From: Salvelinus alpinus
Taxonomy: Eukaryota > Chordata > Actinopteri > Salmoniformes > Salmonidae
Assembly: GCF_045679555.1 (NCBI RefSeq)
Contig: NC_092099.1
Coordinates: forward strand, 14,398,076-14,462,075
Length of the DNA: 64,000 bases
Direction: 5' to 3'
A model generated the notes under the pieces. That model was not told the DNA's origin. It saw only the letters and a program-made list of their open reading frames with translations, and made no database searches. Every line of letters begins with the position of its first letter. The first letter of the stretch is position 1. The translations under genes were made by a program, and so were the position numbers. This document shows positions 1 through 60,549 of this stretch, one piece after another.

Positions 1-161
1 TGAGCCTGGGAGCTGCAACAGACACAAAGTAATGAGTGAGGCAGGGGAAACCAGGAATGTGAGCTCCTTGGACTCTGGCCGGAGACCTTCAACAAGAGCC
101 AGTATCCACCCCCCACAAACCCAGCATGTATCCTGATCCCTCAGTGTCTGACTCCTGATAG

Positions 162-181
162 AGAGAGAGAGAGAGAGAGAG
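162..181. repeat. Short (GA)n microsatellite
   Basis: About ten GA units just left of the lrp2 exon 47 donor, that is, at the start of the following intron. No function is implied. Confidence 0.9.
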
Positions 182-203
182 GAGGTAGAGGAGAGGAATT
201 CAC

Positions 204-45837
<45,634 letters not shown>

Positions 45838-47581
45838 TCTGATGCTGGGTCCCGGCTGGTCCGTCCAGCTCCTCATGAAGCCGGGCAGATGGAGGTGCTC
45901 TAGGGACTGAGATGCTGTTGCTTGCCTCTCTCTTTTTTGTCCCGCTAGTTGATGAAAAGGGGCGTACACAAAGCCAGAGACGGTCGCTCCCCCAACCCCA
46001 GCCCTGCCGATAAAACCCTTAAACCGCGCGCCCTGGAATCTGCATAATTCCATTGCCCGGGATGTCTCATCTACACGTGATTTGACATTGCGTTGTCCAT
46101 CAGACAGCTAGGTAGGCCCTAATGGTGGCAACATTAGTGAAATAAGAACGCAGCATTTTGTTGTCTTGTTGTCTAAACATCTATAATAATTACTCTCGAT
46201 GTAAATCAAAACAACATGGATTAGCCTAAAATAGCTCATTCGCAAATAATTCCCTGGAGACTTTATTTTTTACAAAGCTGAATTGAAAGATTTATGTCCT
46301 AGGTCTTAAACATGTATTTATTTACTGTTTATCTATTTACTATTTATTTAGTAGTCAATTTGATTAACTCAGCAGCAGGCAAATAAAAAACTGTTGCTCT
46401 TCTTCCACCATGCTCACATGATCTTTCACATCCAGTGAGTAATAAGACAATTATTTGTCATAAGAGTAAAATAATCGAATCAATTATAGGTTATGTTGTT
46501 GCCAGAGCTTTGTTGAATGTTATTTTTTGTTCTGACTGAAAGGACTCAACGTTATTCAGCTTCAGGGTGACCTTGGTGTGTTGGTACGGGACTACACCGG
46601 GGCCAAGGCTCGCCTCAATTACATGGGGGCACTGGGGCAGGATCATAATTTCAAGGCCAAGATCATGATAAATGGCACAAAAAAAAGCTGTAAAATGAGA
46701 TGAAATCGACGAATCAATAAATATAGGCCTGCAAGTTGGATCACTATTTCGTCCTGTAAATGACTGCCTAATAATCACATACTTTAGGTCTACAAGCAAG
46801 GTGTCACCCAATAAATCCATTGAATATCCCAAAATGGTTTGATTTGAAATATAAACTGTGCCTCAAGCCTTGCAGTTTCGCTCTTTTTCGTAAAAAATCA
46901 TGTTTTGATGTGCTGGGTATCATTCATAGCCTAATACATTTGATTGTTTTTGTACTCCTCGATAACTATCTATTTGTATACATTGCTTTTAAATATTGGT
47001 GTTACGGAAATAACGAAGGATTGGGTCTGGGACCATGTTTGCGAGCCACTTTAGATGGGCCTCACGTTTCTATGTGTAGCATGCAAACCCATTTATGATA
47101 GGCGCAGCAGCCCCATCATGTGGTGCAGAGGAGGAAATTCCACCTGCGGCGCGCCGTTTCATATTACATCTGCAACACTTCCGAACAATGCAACATAGCA
47201 TTCCTTTTTCCATTTCCCTTGTGCATTTGTGTCGAGCTGTATAATTCCGTGGCTCATGTCTTTTGGCACAAGCCAATTAGCCAAATAAATACATACAAAA
47301 TCAACTACGTTATTATAAATGTTACAATTCTGGTCAAACATGATTAATGTTGGTGTATGCCACCGCTCACTAAGAAATGGTGCGAGGAAATGTAAAGATG
47401 GGAGGGGAGAAAATGGTTTCGGGTAGGCAACTGAAATGACAGTTGCCATTAGCAACAGCTGAAACTTTGCGGCTCTCCAACAAGACCCATTGTAAAATAC
47501 TCGTTGAAGTAGTAACGTTAAGTGAACGATACTGATTTACGCATCTCGAAGCTCGTATACCTTTTTCTAAAGGCAGTCGAC
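45838..47581. promoter_or_regulatory. Head-to-head intergenic region of lrp2 and ccdc89
   Basis: The 1.74 kb between the two start codons must hold both 5' leaders and promoters. The lrp2 side (45840-46080) is richer in GC, with gcgcgccctgg, while most of the rest is AT-rich. A TTTAAGG box on the minus strand near 46024, about 190 nt before the lrp2 ATG, is a possible but weak TATA-like element. No CpG-dense island or clear ccdc89 TATA box was seen. Transcription starts cannot be fixed from the sequence. Confidence 0.5.
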
Positions 47582-51108
<3,527 letters not shown>

Positions 51109-51149
51109 GACTACCATTCCATCCACCCATTCACTGATGTAATAAGATA

Positions 51150-51330
51150 AGAGTATGAATTTGCTTCTCTCCCAGGCCCACCCATTGCTGTGCCCATGCA
51201 CAGTCATGTGAAATCCATAGATTAGGGCCTAATGAATTACTTTCAATTGACAGATTTCCTTATATGAACTGTAACTCAGTAAAATCATTGAAATTGTTGC
51301 ATGTTGAGTTTATATTTTTGATTGGTGTAT
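51150..51330 (+). mobile_element. 3' end fragment of a Tc1 element just downstream of ccdc89
   Basis: Reads gtcatgtgaaatccatagat, ttatatgaactgtaactcag and the terminal aacaaaaatataaac-type repeat in reverse. It is the same family as the lrp2 intron 29 element. It lies about 40-220 nt after the ccdc89 stop and may be part of its 3' untranslated region. Confidence 0.75.
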
Positions 51331-51821
51331 TTACATTGTGTGCACATGCTTCACGAGATAGAAATCTGAACATACTACCTGCACTTTGAAAATGTGGATT
51401 CATTATAATTTCCTGTGGATATATTGTTTCAAAATCATTCCTACATAACGACTAACCATCCAGACAACCGGTAGAGAAAGTTAAGTTAAAATGTAATTTT
51501 ATCCAACATCCAGGCTTGTAGAGGACATGAGAGGACCATTTCAAACACAAACACTGAAATGTCCCAGACGGTGGATTTAGAAATTCTTCCGTCTGGTCCC
51601 CAGGCAAGTGTTGAGAGAGCGGCTGGGGCTCTACTGAATGCTTTTAGGGTATTAAACCCTGGCTTAAGAGCTTGCAGAGCCCCTGTGCAGCAGCGTCAGA
51701 ACCCAACATGGTGAATATGGCTGAAGGTTGAAAAGAGACAGTGCACTGTAACTTTTATATGGAGAAGCCATATGAAGATTCTGGCTTAGTTTACGTCTCT
51801 CTCACAAGAGGGCAGTGCAGG

Positions 51822-51932
<111 letters not shown>

Positions 51933-52026
51933 CATTTGACCATTGGAACGTTGTTATTTATCAGGCTTGAACATGTTGATGTTACCTGGCTAATTCTTCT
52001 CATGATAAATTATTGACAACTATATG

Positions 52027-53650
52027 CAGTTGAAGTCGGAAGTTTACATACACCTTAGCCAAATACATTTAAACTCAGTTTTTCACAATTCCTGACATTT
52101 AATCCTAGTATAGATTCCCTGTCTTAGTTCAGTTAGGATCACCACTTTATTGTGTAATGTAAAATGTCAGAATAATAGTGGAGAGAGGATGATTTATTTC
52201 AGCTTTTATTTCTTTCATCACATTCCCAGTGGGTCAGAAGTTTACATACACTCAATTAGTATTCGGTAGCATTGCCTTTAAATGGTTTAACTTGGGTCAA
52301 ATGTTTCGGGTAGCCTTCCACAAGCTTCCCACAATAAGTTGGGTGAATTTTGGCTCATTGCTCCTGACAGAGCTGGTGTAACTGAGTCAGGTTTGTAGGC
52401 CTCCTTGCTCGCACACGCTTTTTCAGTTCTGCCCACAAATGTTTTATAGGATTGAGGTCAGGGCTTTGTGATGGCCACTCCAATCCCTTGTCTTTGTTGT
52501 CCTTAAGCCATTTTCCCACATCTTTCGAAGTATGCTTGGGGTCATTGTGCATTTAGAAGACCCATTTGCGACCAAGCCTTAACTTCCTGACTGATGTCTT
52601 GAGATGTTGCTTCAATATATCCACATCATTTTAATTCCTCATGATGCCATCTATTTTGTGAAGTGCACCAGTCCCTCCTGCAGCAAAGAACCCCCACAAC
52701 ATGATGCTGCCACCCCTGTGCTTCACGGTTTGGATGGTGTTCTTCGGCTTGCAAGCATCCCCCTTTTTCCTCCACACATAACGATGGTCATTATGGCCAA
52801 ACAGTTCTATTTTTGTTTTATCAGACCAGAGGACATTTCTCCAAAAAGTATGATATTTGTGCACAGTTGCAAACCGTAGTCTGGCTTTTTTTATGGCGGT
52901 TTTGGAGCAGTGGCTTCTTCCTTGCTGAGCGGCCTTTCAGGTTATGTCAATATAGGACTCGTTTTACTGTGGATATAGATACTTTTGTACCTGTTTCCTC
53001 CAGCATCTTCACAATGTCCTTTGCTGTGTTCTGGGATTGATTTGCACTTTTCGCAGTACGTTCATCTCTAGGAGACAGAACGCATCTCCTTCCTGAGGGG
53101 TATGACGGCTGCGGGGTCCCATGATGTTTATACTTGCGTACTATTGTTTGTACAGATGAACGTGGTACCTTCAGGCATTTGGAAATTTCTCCCAAGGATG
53201 AACCAGACTTGTGGAGGTCTACAATTTTTTTCTGAGGTCTTGGCTGATTTCTTTTGATTTGCCTATGATGTCAAGCGAAGAGGCACTGAGTTTGAAGGTA
53301 GGCTTTAAAATACATTCACAAATACACCTCCAATTGACTCAAATTATGTCAATTAGCCTATCAGAAGCTTCTAAAGCCATGACATCATTTTCTAGAATTT
53401 TCTGAGCTGTTTAAAGGCACAGTCAACTTAGTGTATGTAAACTTCTGACCCATTGGAATTGTGATACAGTGAATTTTAAGTGAAATAATCTGTAAACAAT
53501 TGTTGGAAAAATTACTAGTGTCATGCACAAAGTAGATGTCCTAACCGACTTGCCAAAACTATAGTTTGTTAACAAGACATTTGTGGAGTGGTTGAAAAAC
53601 GAGTTTTAATGACTCCAACCTAAGTGTATGTAAACTTCCAACTTCAACTG
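52027..53650 (-). mobile_element. Sleeping Beauty-like Tc1 element, defective
   Basis: Ends cagttgaagtcggaagttta and cttccaacttcaactg, TA at the right. The transposase is on the minus strand in pieces: [39 protein letters not shown] and DPKHTSKDVGKWLKDN. The first catalytic Asp lies in WSDKT, but the third catalytic position reads NPIKHLW, with Lys where Glu is needed. With frameshifts too, the copy is dead. It is in the opposite orientation to the 28.5 kb copy. Confidence 0.92.
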
Positions 53651-54432
53651 TAGTAACTGCTTATTATAGGAGTTATTTTGATAAATTATTAACAGCTATT
53701 AACCTAAAAAAGGTTGTGATGACAAAACAACTCCTACAATAAGCAGTAAGAACTGAATGTCAAATGTCATGTTGCGCCAGAAGATTATCCTCTGGCCACC
53801 TCCCACTTTTCAGTATATGCTAAACTGATTTGCAGTTCTCAATATATGTTCTATAGGTAGTAAAAAAGCCTGGTAGTATACATTATACTGTGTTCCTGAC
53901 ACTTATGATCTGTAAATCACACCTCAGTGCTCGTTACTTTTAATAAATTAGGCCTGTACGGATAGGCAAGTAATAGTTACTGCAGCTGTGTCTGTAAACT
54001 TTCTCTGTTCCCTTGGCGAAACAGTGCCACTAAGCGTTACTGTAATCTGAACTCCATCTGTGAGTGTTTGGTTCAGGAAACTTTGCACGCATCCCTGCAT
54101 GTTATGCTGTTTTATGGGCATGATTCGTTAAAAGTGGAAATAGGTGCAGACAAATGATCAAATAATTATATTTAGGCCTATAAGAAACGTAAGAAAAAAG
54201 AACACACCATGATCTTATGTTGTGTTACCTAAAACAACTGGTAAATCTATGTTTACACCACGTGTGATCCAATTGGCTCGTTCTGCTGTATCTGTTTCAC
54301 ACATTGAAGATGAAACCCTTACAAGCTTCAACAATCAATGGTAGTGGCCCCTTTCTTGACATTTTAACTTGTGAAATGCAAGATGACAGCCATCTGACTG
54401 ACTAATACCAGGGTCATCCTAAGTGGGATGTA

Positions 54433-55835
54433 AACTCGGCAAAAAAAGAAACGTCCACTCACTGCGTTTATTTTCAGAAAACTTAACAAGTGTAAATATT
54501 TGTATGAACATAACAAGATTCAACAATTGAGACATAAACTGAACAAGTTCCATAGACATGTGACTAACAGAAATGGAATAATGTGTCCCTGAACAAAGGG
54601 GGGGGGGGGTCAAAATCATAATTAACAGTCAGTATCTGGTGTGGCCACCAGCTGCATTAAGTACTGCAGTGCATCTCCTCCTCATGGACTGCACCAGATT
54701 TGCCAGTTCTTGCTGTGAGATGTTACCCCACTCTTCCACCAAGGCACCTGCAAGTTCCCGGACATTTCTGGGGGGAATGGCCCTAGCCCTCACCCTCCGA
54801 TCCAACAGGTCCCAGACGTGCTCAATGGGATTGAGATCCGGGCTCTTTGCTGGCCATGGCAGAACACTGACATTCCTGTCTTGCAGGAAATCATGCACAG
54901 AATGAGCAGTATGGCTGGTGGCATTGTCATGCTGGAGGGTCATATCAGGATGAGCCTGCAGGAAGGGTACCACATGTGGGAGGATGATGTGTTCCCTGTG
55001 ACGCACAGTGTTGAGATTGCTTGCAATGACAACAAGCTCAGTCCGATGATGCTGTGACACAATGCCCCAGACCAGGACGGACCTTCCACCTCCAAATCGA
55101 TCCCGCTCCAGAGTACAGGCCTCAGTGTAATGCTCATTCTTTCGACGATAAATGCAAATCCGACCATCACGCCTGGTGAGACAAAACCGTGACTCGTCAG
55201 TGAAGAGCACTTTTTGCCAGTCCTGTCTGGTCCCGCGACGGTGTGTTTGTGTCCATAGGCGACGTTTTAGCCGGTGATGTCTGATGAGGACCTGCCTTAC
55301 AACAGGCCTACAAGCCCTCAGTCCAGCCTCTCTCAGCCTATTGCGGACAGTCTGAGCACTGATGGAGGGATTGTGCGTTCCTGGTGTAACTCGGGCAGTT
55401 GTTGTTGCCATCCTGCACCTGTCCTGCAGGTGTGATGTTCGGATGTACCAATCCTGTGCAGGTGTTACACGTGGTCTGCCACTGCGAGGACGATCAGCTG
55501 TCCGTCATGTCTCCCTGTAGCGCTGTCTTAGGCGTCTCACAGTACGGACATTGCAATTTATTGCCCTGGCCACATCTGCAGTTCTCATGCCTCCTTGCAG
55601 CATGCCTAAGGCACGTTCACGCAGATGAGCAGGGACCCTGGGCATCTCTCTTTTGGTGTTTTTCAGAGTCAGTAGAAAGGCCTCTTTAGTGTCCTAAGTT
55701 TTAATAACTGTGACCTTAATTGCCTACCGTCTGTAAGCTGTTAGTGTCTTAACGACCGTTCCACAGGTGCATGTTCATTAATTGTTTATGGTTCATTGAA
55801 CAAGCATGGGAAACAGTGTTTAACCCCTTTACAAT
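54433..55835 (-). mobile_element. Tc1/mariner element with a nearly intact transposase
   Basis: The 3' terminal repeat (aactcggcaaaaaaagaaac) is at the left; the matching 5' repeat at the right was not found, so the element is 5'-truncated. The minus-strand frame runs from about 55645 (MPRVPAHLRERALGML, helix-turn-helix) to TAA/TGA at 54629, with one in-frame TGA near 55507 and otherwise open. From Met 55411 to the stop is 260 residues with all three catalytic residues visible: LFTDESRF, LQHDNATSHTA and DLNPIEHVWD. The TGA is a C-to-T change of a CGA codon type. Confidence 0.9.
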
Positions 55836-55845
55836 GAAGATCTGA

Positions 55846-56254
55846 GCTGTTCTTGCCATAATATGGACTTTTACCAAATAGAGCTATCTTCTGTATACCA
55901 CCCCTACCTTGTCAGAACACAACTTGGCTGAAACACATTAAGAAGGAAAAAATTCAACAAATTAACTTTTTAACAAGGCACACCTGTTCATTGAAATGCA
56001 TTCCAGGTGACTACCTCATGAATCTGGTTGAGAGAATGCCAAGAGTGTGCAGAGCTGTCATCAAGGCAAAGGGTGGCTACTTTGAAGAATCTCAAATATA
56101 TTTAGATTTATTTACCACTTTTTTAGTGACTACTGATTCCATGTATGTTATTTCATAGTTCTGATGTCTTCACTATTGTTCTACATGCAGAAAATAGTAA
56201 AAATAAAGGAAAACCCTTGAATGAGTAGGTGTGTCCCAACTTTTGACTGGTACT
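55846..56254 (-). mobile_element. 5' half of a Tc1 element of the 1456-6603 family
   Basis: Ends ttttgactggtactg|TA at the right. It contains the family's long inverted repeat (atgccaagagtgtgcagagc, caaagggtggctactttgaa) followed by the 5' noncoding part (cataatatggacttttacca). It breaks off at about 55846 where the previous Tc1 element begins, so one has probably inserted into or deleted part of the other. Confidence 0.8.
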
Positions 56255-56436
56255 GTAACTCAAGCAAGTATTTTTTTTATTCCACAAGTATTATCAGATC
56301 AACTGTTTTGTACATATATTTATCAGACTCAAGTTACAAATGCTGGTAAACACTCAAATACATTTAGTGACATTTTTTTCACAAAAGTAGTGCACTGGGC
56401 CTTTACTAGTGCTGTGTTAGAGGACTGATATGTTTT

Positions 56437-56666
56437 TATTTATTTTTTATTTAACTAGGCAAGTCCGTGAAGAACATTATTATTTACAATGACGGCCTAC
56501 CCCGGCCAAACCCTAACCCGGATGACGCTGGGCCAATTGTGCGCCGCCCTATGGAACTCCCAATCATGGCCGGTTGTGATACAGCCTGGAATCGAACCAG
56601 GGTCTGTAGGGACGCCTCTAGCATTGAGATGCAATGCCTTAGACCACTGTACCAATCGGGAGCCCC
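56437..56666 (-). repeat. tRNA-derived SINE
   Basis: Minus-strand head ggctcccgattggtacagtg (A-box region) with the B box ggttcgattcc, a cccatagggcggcgcacaat-like body and an aggttaaataaa-like tail. Better preserved than the related copy at 17120-17343. Confidence 0.85.
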
Positions 56667-56695
56667 CATATAGATGTCTTCAGTGCAGGCACAAA

Positions 56696-56768
56696 AAAAA
56701 TCACAGCACCCCAAGTCGCTCTGGATAAGAGCGTCTGCTAAATGACTTAAATGTAATGTAAATGTACT
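56696..56768. repeat. Fish SINE 3'-core fragment
   Basis: agtcgctctggataagagcg followed by tctgctaaatgacttaaatg is a common conserved SINE tail in fish genomes. No head is seen. Confidence 0.65.
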
Positions 56769-57058
56769 TCCCACAGCTATGCATACACAATTTAAAGCTG
56801 CAATATGTAACTTTTTGGGCGACCCGACCAAATTCACAGAAATGTGAGTTATTGACCTGTCATTCTCATTGAAAACATGTCTAAGAAGTGGTAGAACTGT
56901 TTTATATGTGCACTATTTCTATGCTTCCCGTTTTGAAGTTTTATTTTGTCTTTTACTTTCGGTTTTGAACAACCGCTTCAAACAGCTGAAAATACAGTAT
57001 TTTTGGTTATGGAAAATATATTTCAGAGCAGTTTAGATGATACAATGATTCTCTACAC

Positions 57059-57249
57059 CAGGGGTATCAAACTAATTTCATGGAGGGCCTAGTGTCTGCG
57101 GGTTTGGGGTTTTTCCTTTCAATTAAGACCTAGACAACCAGGTGAGGGGAGTTCATTACTAATTAGTGACCTTAATTCATCAATCAAGTACAAGGGAGGA
57201 GCGAAAACCCGCAGACACTTGGCCCTCCGTGGAACCAGTTTGACACGTG
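57059..57249. mobile_element. hAT-type MITE, 191 bp, with a perfect 8-bp target duplication
   Basis: Ends caggggtatcaaactaattt and aaccagtttgacacgtg are inverted. CTCTACAC flanks it on both sides (57051-57058 and 57250-57257). The 8-bp duplication and CAGGG start fit the hAT superfamily. Confidence 0.9.
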
Positions 57250-57571
57250 CTCTACACTATACTTGCTTGTTTTGTCACGAGGTTTTACTTACTGTCTCCA
57301 GACAGTACCACTGAATAATTTTCCATTTTGAAACTGCCCTCGAGGGTATAATACGTAATGCCCTGCCGGAGAGTGTCACACATTTCATAAACCAGGGTTG
57401 TAGTAACAATGTCTAATTGCTGACACAAAAAAAGCAACATTTGGGAAAAAATGGTATGTAGATGAAGGTCATGCTTAAGCGGATAAACTGTAAAGGGAAA
57501 TAAAGGGCTACAGTTTACACTTTTGTTTTTGTTATTTCATGAAATGTTGCCCCCAACACACTCATCCAACT

Positions 57572-58990
57572 GTCATGACGTTGCCTGCTTGGGTATTGCA
57601 AACCCCATCCCCCTCTCCCTGCCTCTCCCTTTCCTCCTTCAACCCATGCTGTGATCACAGAGAGATGTCGTAAATTCCTGAGAATCTCCTCATGGCCAAA
57701 CAGTATTAGGGAGAGGGTAAACTTTCAGGACAAAGAGGTTTCTTCTACCTCACAGAACTTGAGGTACGAACGGATTTCATGTTCCGGAGGAGGTATGGAA
57801 GATCGGTGAAGAGTCCAGCTATTAACATGTCCGTTTGTTCCCATGTGGGAAACTCATGAGAGACTGTGGGACTACATTACCATACCGCTGTTTATATAAT
57901 AACCTCAGATATGAGGTTTACATCTGTTTGTTGTATAAAATGAATGAGTGAGTATGATACTGTTTGTATAATTGTGTAATATGATTTTGGACTGTTTAAT
58001 GAAGAAAAATACAAATCCCTTTTGTATTTGAACTAAATCCAAGGACCGCCCCTGAGCCCAGTACGGGTCAAACATCCAAGGACAGCCCCTTCCTGCTATC
58101 TGAATAAAAGCCAACTCTGAGAAATTACCATTAGACCATGTTTATCCTCGATGGGGAGAACGAAGGTTAAGTACCATTGCTGAATCTTTAACCATACCAC
58201 GTGGTTAAACTCTTAGACGAATAAGAACAAGTCTTTGATATTGACTACTAGTCTGCAGCTAGGAATTCGGTATCATTGAACGCGAAGAAAGACAACCGCC
58301 GAAACATCCATTCTATAACGAATGTCACTCTGAACTATCCACATTAACCGAGACAGAAGGAACTCCAACCAAAACTAACTTCTCTCCAACGATCAAGACG
58401 ACACACAATGAGCGTAAATATATATATATTGATTGCAATTGTTCCCGAATGAGTGAGCGTTCATGTGTAAAGGATTAGCATGTCAATTGTTATAATTATG
58501 AACTCTGTAGTGACTTCTTGGTCGAACGCCAATTTTTCCTTTGTCTAACAAGCCGCCATGCCGGTTCAGCCCACTAGGGCATATTTCTCCCATCATTTCA
58601 TGTAACTATTTTTAAGTTTGTTTGTTTATGCATTTCTGTGAATTAATTAGTTAGTAATAAATAAATGATTTAAGACAATTTATGTATGGATGACTCATAG
58701 TGAAGACCGGGTTCGTGCAGATAATCAACAATTTACGACGTTTGGAATGAGACTAACGTGAGGTAAAATAAATAAATCATTAATCAGAAGACTATTGATC
58801 AGATATGAAAATATCTGAAAGGTTATATTGGGAAATTATAACTTTGTAATCTGACTACTTTCCCTGGTGCCCTCGAATTCATAGTTAATTAGTTACGTTA
58901 TTACTCAGTTGATCACTAATTACAGGAATCTTTGATAAAAACTATAAGTCTTCAATTTAATGATAGCAAAGACACGACACAACATATTAC
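57572..58990 (+). repeat. Unassigned block, possibly a retroelement LTR
   Basis: Starts tgtcatgacgttgcctgctt and contains two polyadenylation-like AATAAA sites (near 58105 and 58653) but no gene-like frame. The opening TGTCATGACG and overall make-up recall fish LTRs. Neither a paired LTR nor a target duplication was found, so this is tentative. Confidence 0.35.
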
Positions 58991-59645
58991 TACTTTACTC
59001 AAACATGATCTACATTTTTCTCTCTTAGCGAGTGGATTATTTACTTGTATATTTAAAAAACAATTATAGATCTAACGTCATTGGAATATATCTACAACTT
59101 TTTCTGCATTTCAATTTTTTTTATCAACTTACCACAAAATCATTTGTTGAAATATCTCAAAGTTGTGATGACACAGAGGACATTTTTTGTTGAACAAGAG
59201 CAGTGTCGGCCAGGGAAAGTGTTGGTGTGACATCTTGTGAAGTATGGGGGGGCAGTTACCCCCTAGTACCCTACAACCCATTCTTTACTTCATTTCAAAC
59301 TCAAGTTTTTGTTGTTGTTTTGATTTATTTGACCATTTTAAAACATAGTACAACCACACGTGGATACAGTACAATACCATTCAAATCATTGAGGATGGCA
59401 CAAAAAAGTTTTAAAACGTATTTCCATTGTGGTCCTCATGAAAATGCATGAAAACAAAATATACACAAAATTATAGCATGAAAACAAAACATCTGAAATA
59501 CATCTCATCAATAGGAGGAAACCGTAAAAGGAATGAAATAGATTACCATGTAATGTTCATTGAAAACAATTATACTTTCTTTAAGTCTGCAGTTTTAAAT
59601 TATTTTGCCCGTAAACCATTTCTTAAGGGTTTATCTTAAAATACC

Positions 59646-59870
59646 CTAGCATAGCATAGGAATGGATTTTAAATGGTTTGTTACACCATTCCATTCCTTT
59701 GCACCAGTGTTAAGGAAATAGCTTTTTTCCAGCCATGCTTCTATAGCGCAGCGTTCTGATATTGGCAACTCTGGCTCTGGTGTGATGGCTACGAGAGTCT
59801 CTAATGAAATGAAAATAACCAGACAGGTAACTGGGGGCAAGGTCATGTACAACTTTAAAAACCATCAACA
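59646..59870 (-). pseudogene. LINE reverse-transcriptase C-terminal remnant
   Basis: In one minus-strand frame the segment reads KVVHDLAPSYLSGYF, then a conserved-looking RDSRSHHTRAR and a late RSMAGKKLF, the usual end of jockey/L2-class reverse transcriptases, before a stop. No catalytic part is attached. The flanking 58990-59645 and 59871-60095 show nothing I recognise. Confidence 0.55.
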
Positions 59871-60100
59871 GTTTGATCTACACCACTATGCTATATTGTA
59901 TATAACCAACCTTGCTGGTCACCAGGACGGGCAACACTGGAATACCCCTGACATAACATAATCAATACCGGGATAAGACAGACAAAGCCTGCAGGCAATG
60001 TGATAGAATGAATAAGAAATAGGTAGCACAGGCCGTTGTGAAGAATAGCTTACTCCTACGGCTATGCTCTGGTAGAAGGGACTATAGTGTAGGCATGTAG

Positions 60101-60542
60101 TGTCACGTTCCTGACCTGTTTTATGTTATTTTTGTATGTGTTTAGTTGGTCAGGGCGTGAGTTGGGGTGGGCATTTCTATGTTTTGTGTTTCTATGTTTA
60201 GGTCACTTGTAATTAGCCTTATATGGTTCTCAATCAGAGACAGGTGTTTGACGTTATCCTCTGATTGAGAACCATATATAGGTTGGCTGTTCACACTGTT
60301 TGTTTGTGGGTGATTGTCTTCCGTGTCTGTGTATGTGCACCACACGGGACTGTTTTGGTTGTTCGTTCATTTGATGTAGTCTGTTCCTGTTCGTGAGTTC
60401 TTCGTGTCTTTATGTAAGTTCCATGTTCAGGTTTCGTCTTCCAATAAATTCATTATGTCATCATACCTCGCTGCGTATTGGTCCTCCGATCCTTCTCTCC
60501 TCTCCTCGTCTGAGGAGGAGGAAGATCTAGAAAACCGTTACA
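60101..60542 (+). mobile_element. Solo LTR, 442 bp, with a perfect 5-bp target duplication
   Basis: Starts TGTCACGTTCC and ends CCGTTACA, flanked by TGTAG at 60096-60100 and 60543-60547. It contains an AATAAA signal near 60443 and a strong inner palindrome (tatggttctcaatcagag at 60223 and ctctgattgagaaccata at 60260). It has the ends and duplication expected of Ty3/gypsy, probably left by recombination between two LTRs. Confidence 0.92.
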
Positions 60543-60549
60543 TGTAGGG

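Noticed and set aside
45838-46053. N-terminal extension of lrp2 to the first in-frame ATG
   Set aside because: It would bury the signal peptide about 70 residues inside the protein. The inner ATG (45837) is a better start.
46491-46832. 113-codon minus-strand open frame, with an overlapping open plus-strand stretch (46536-46702), between lrp2 and ccdc89
   Set aside because: I recognise no domain and see no good splice borders on either side. The sequence reads open on both strands over a moderately GC-rich patch, which is compatible with chance.
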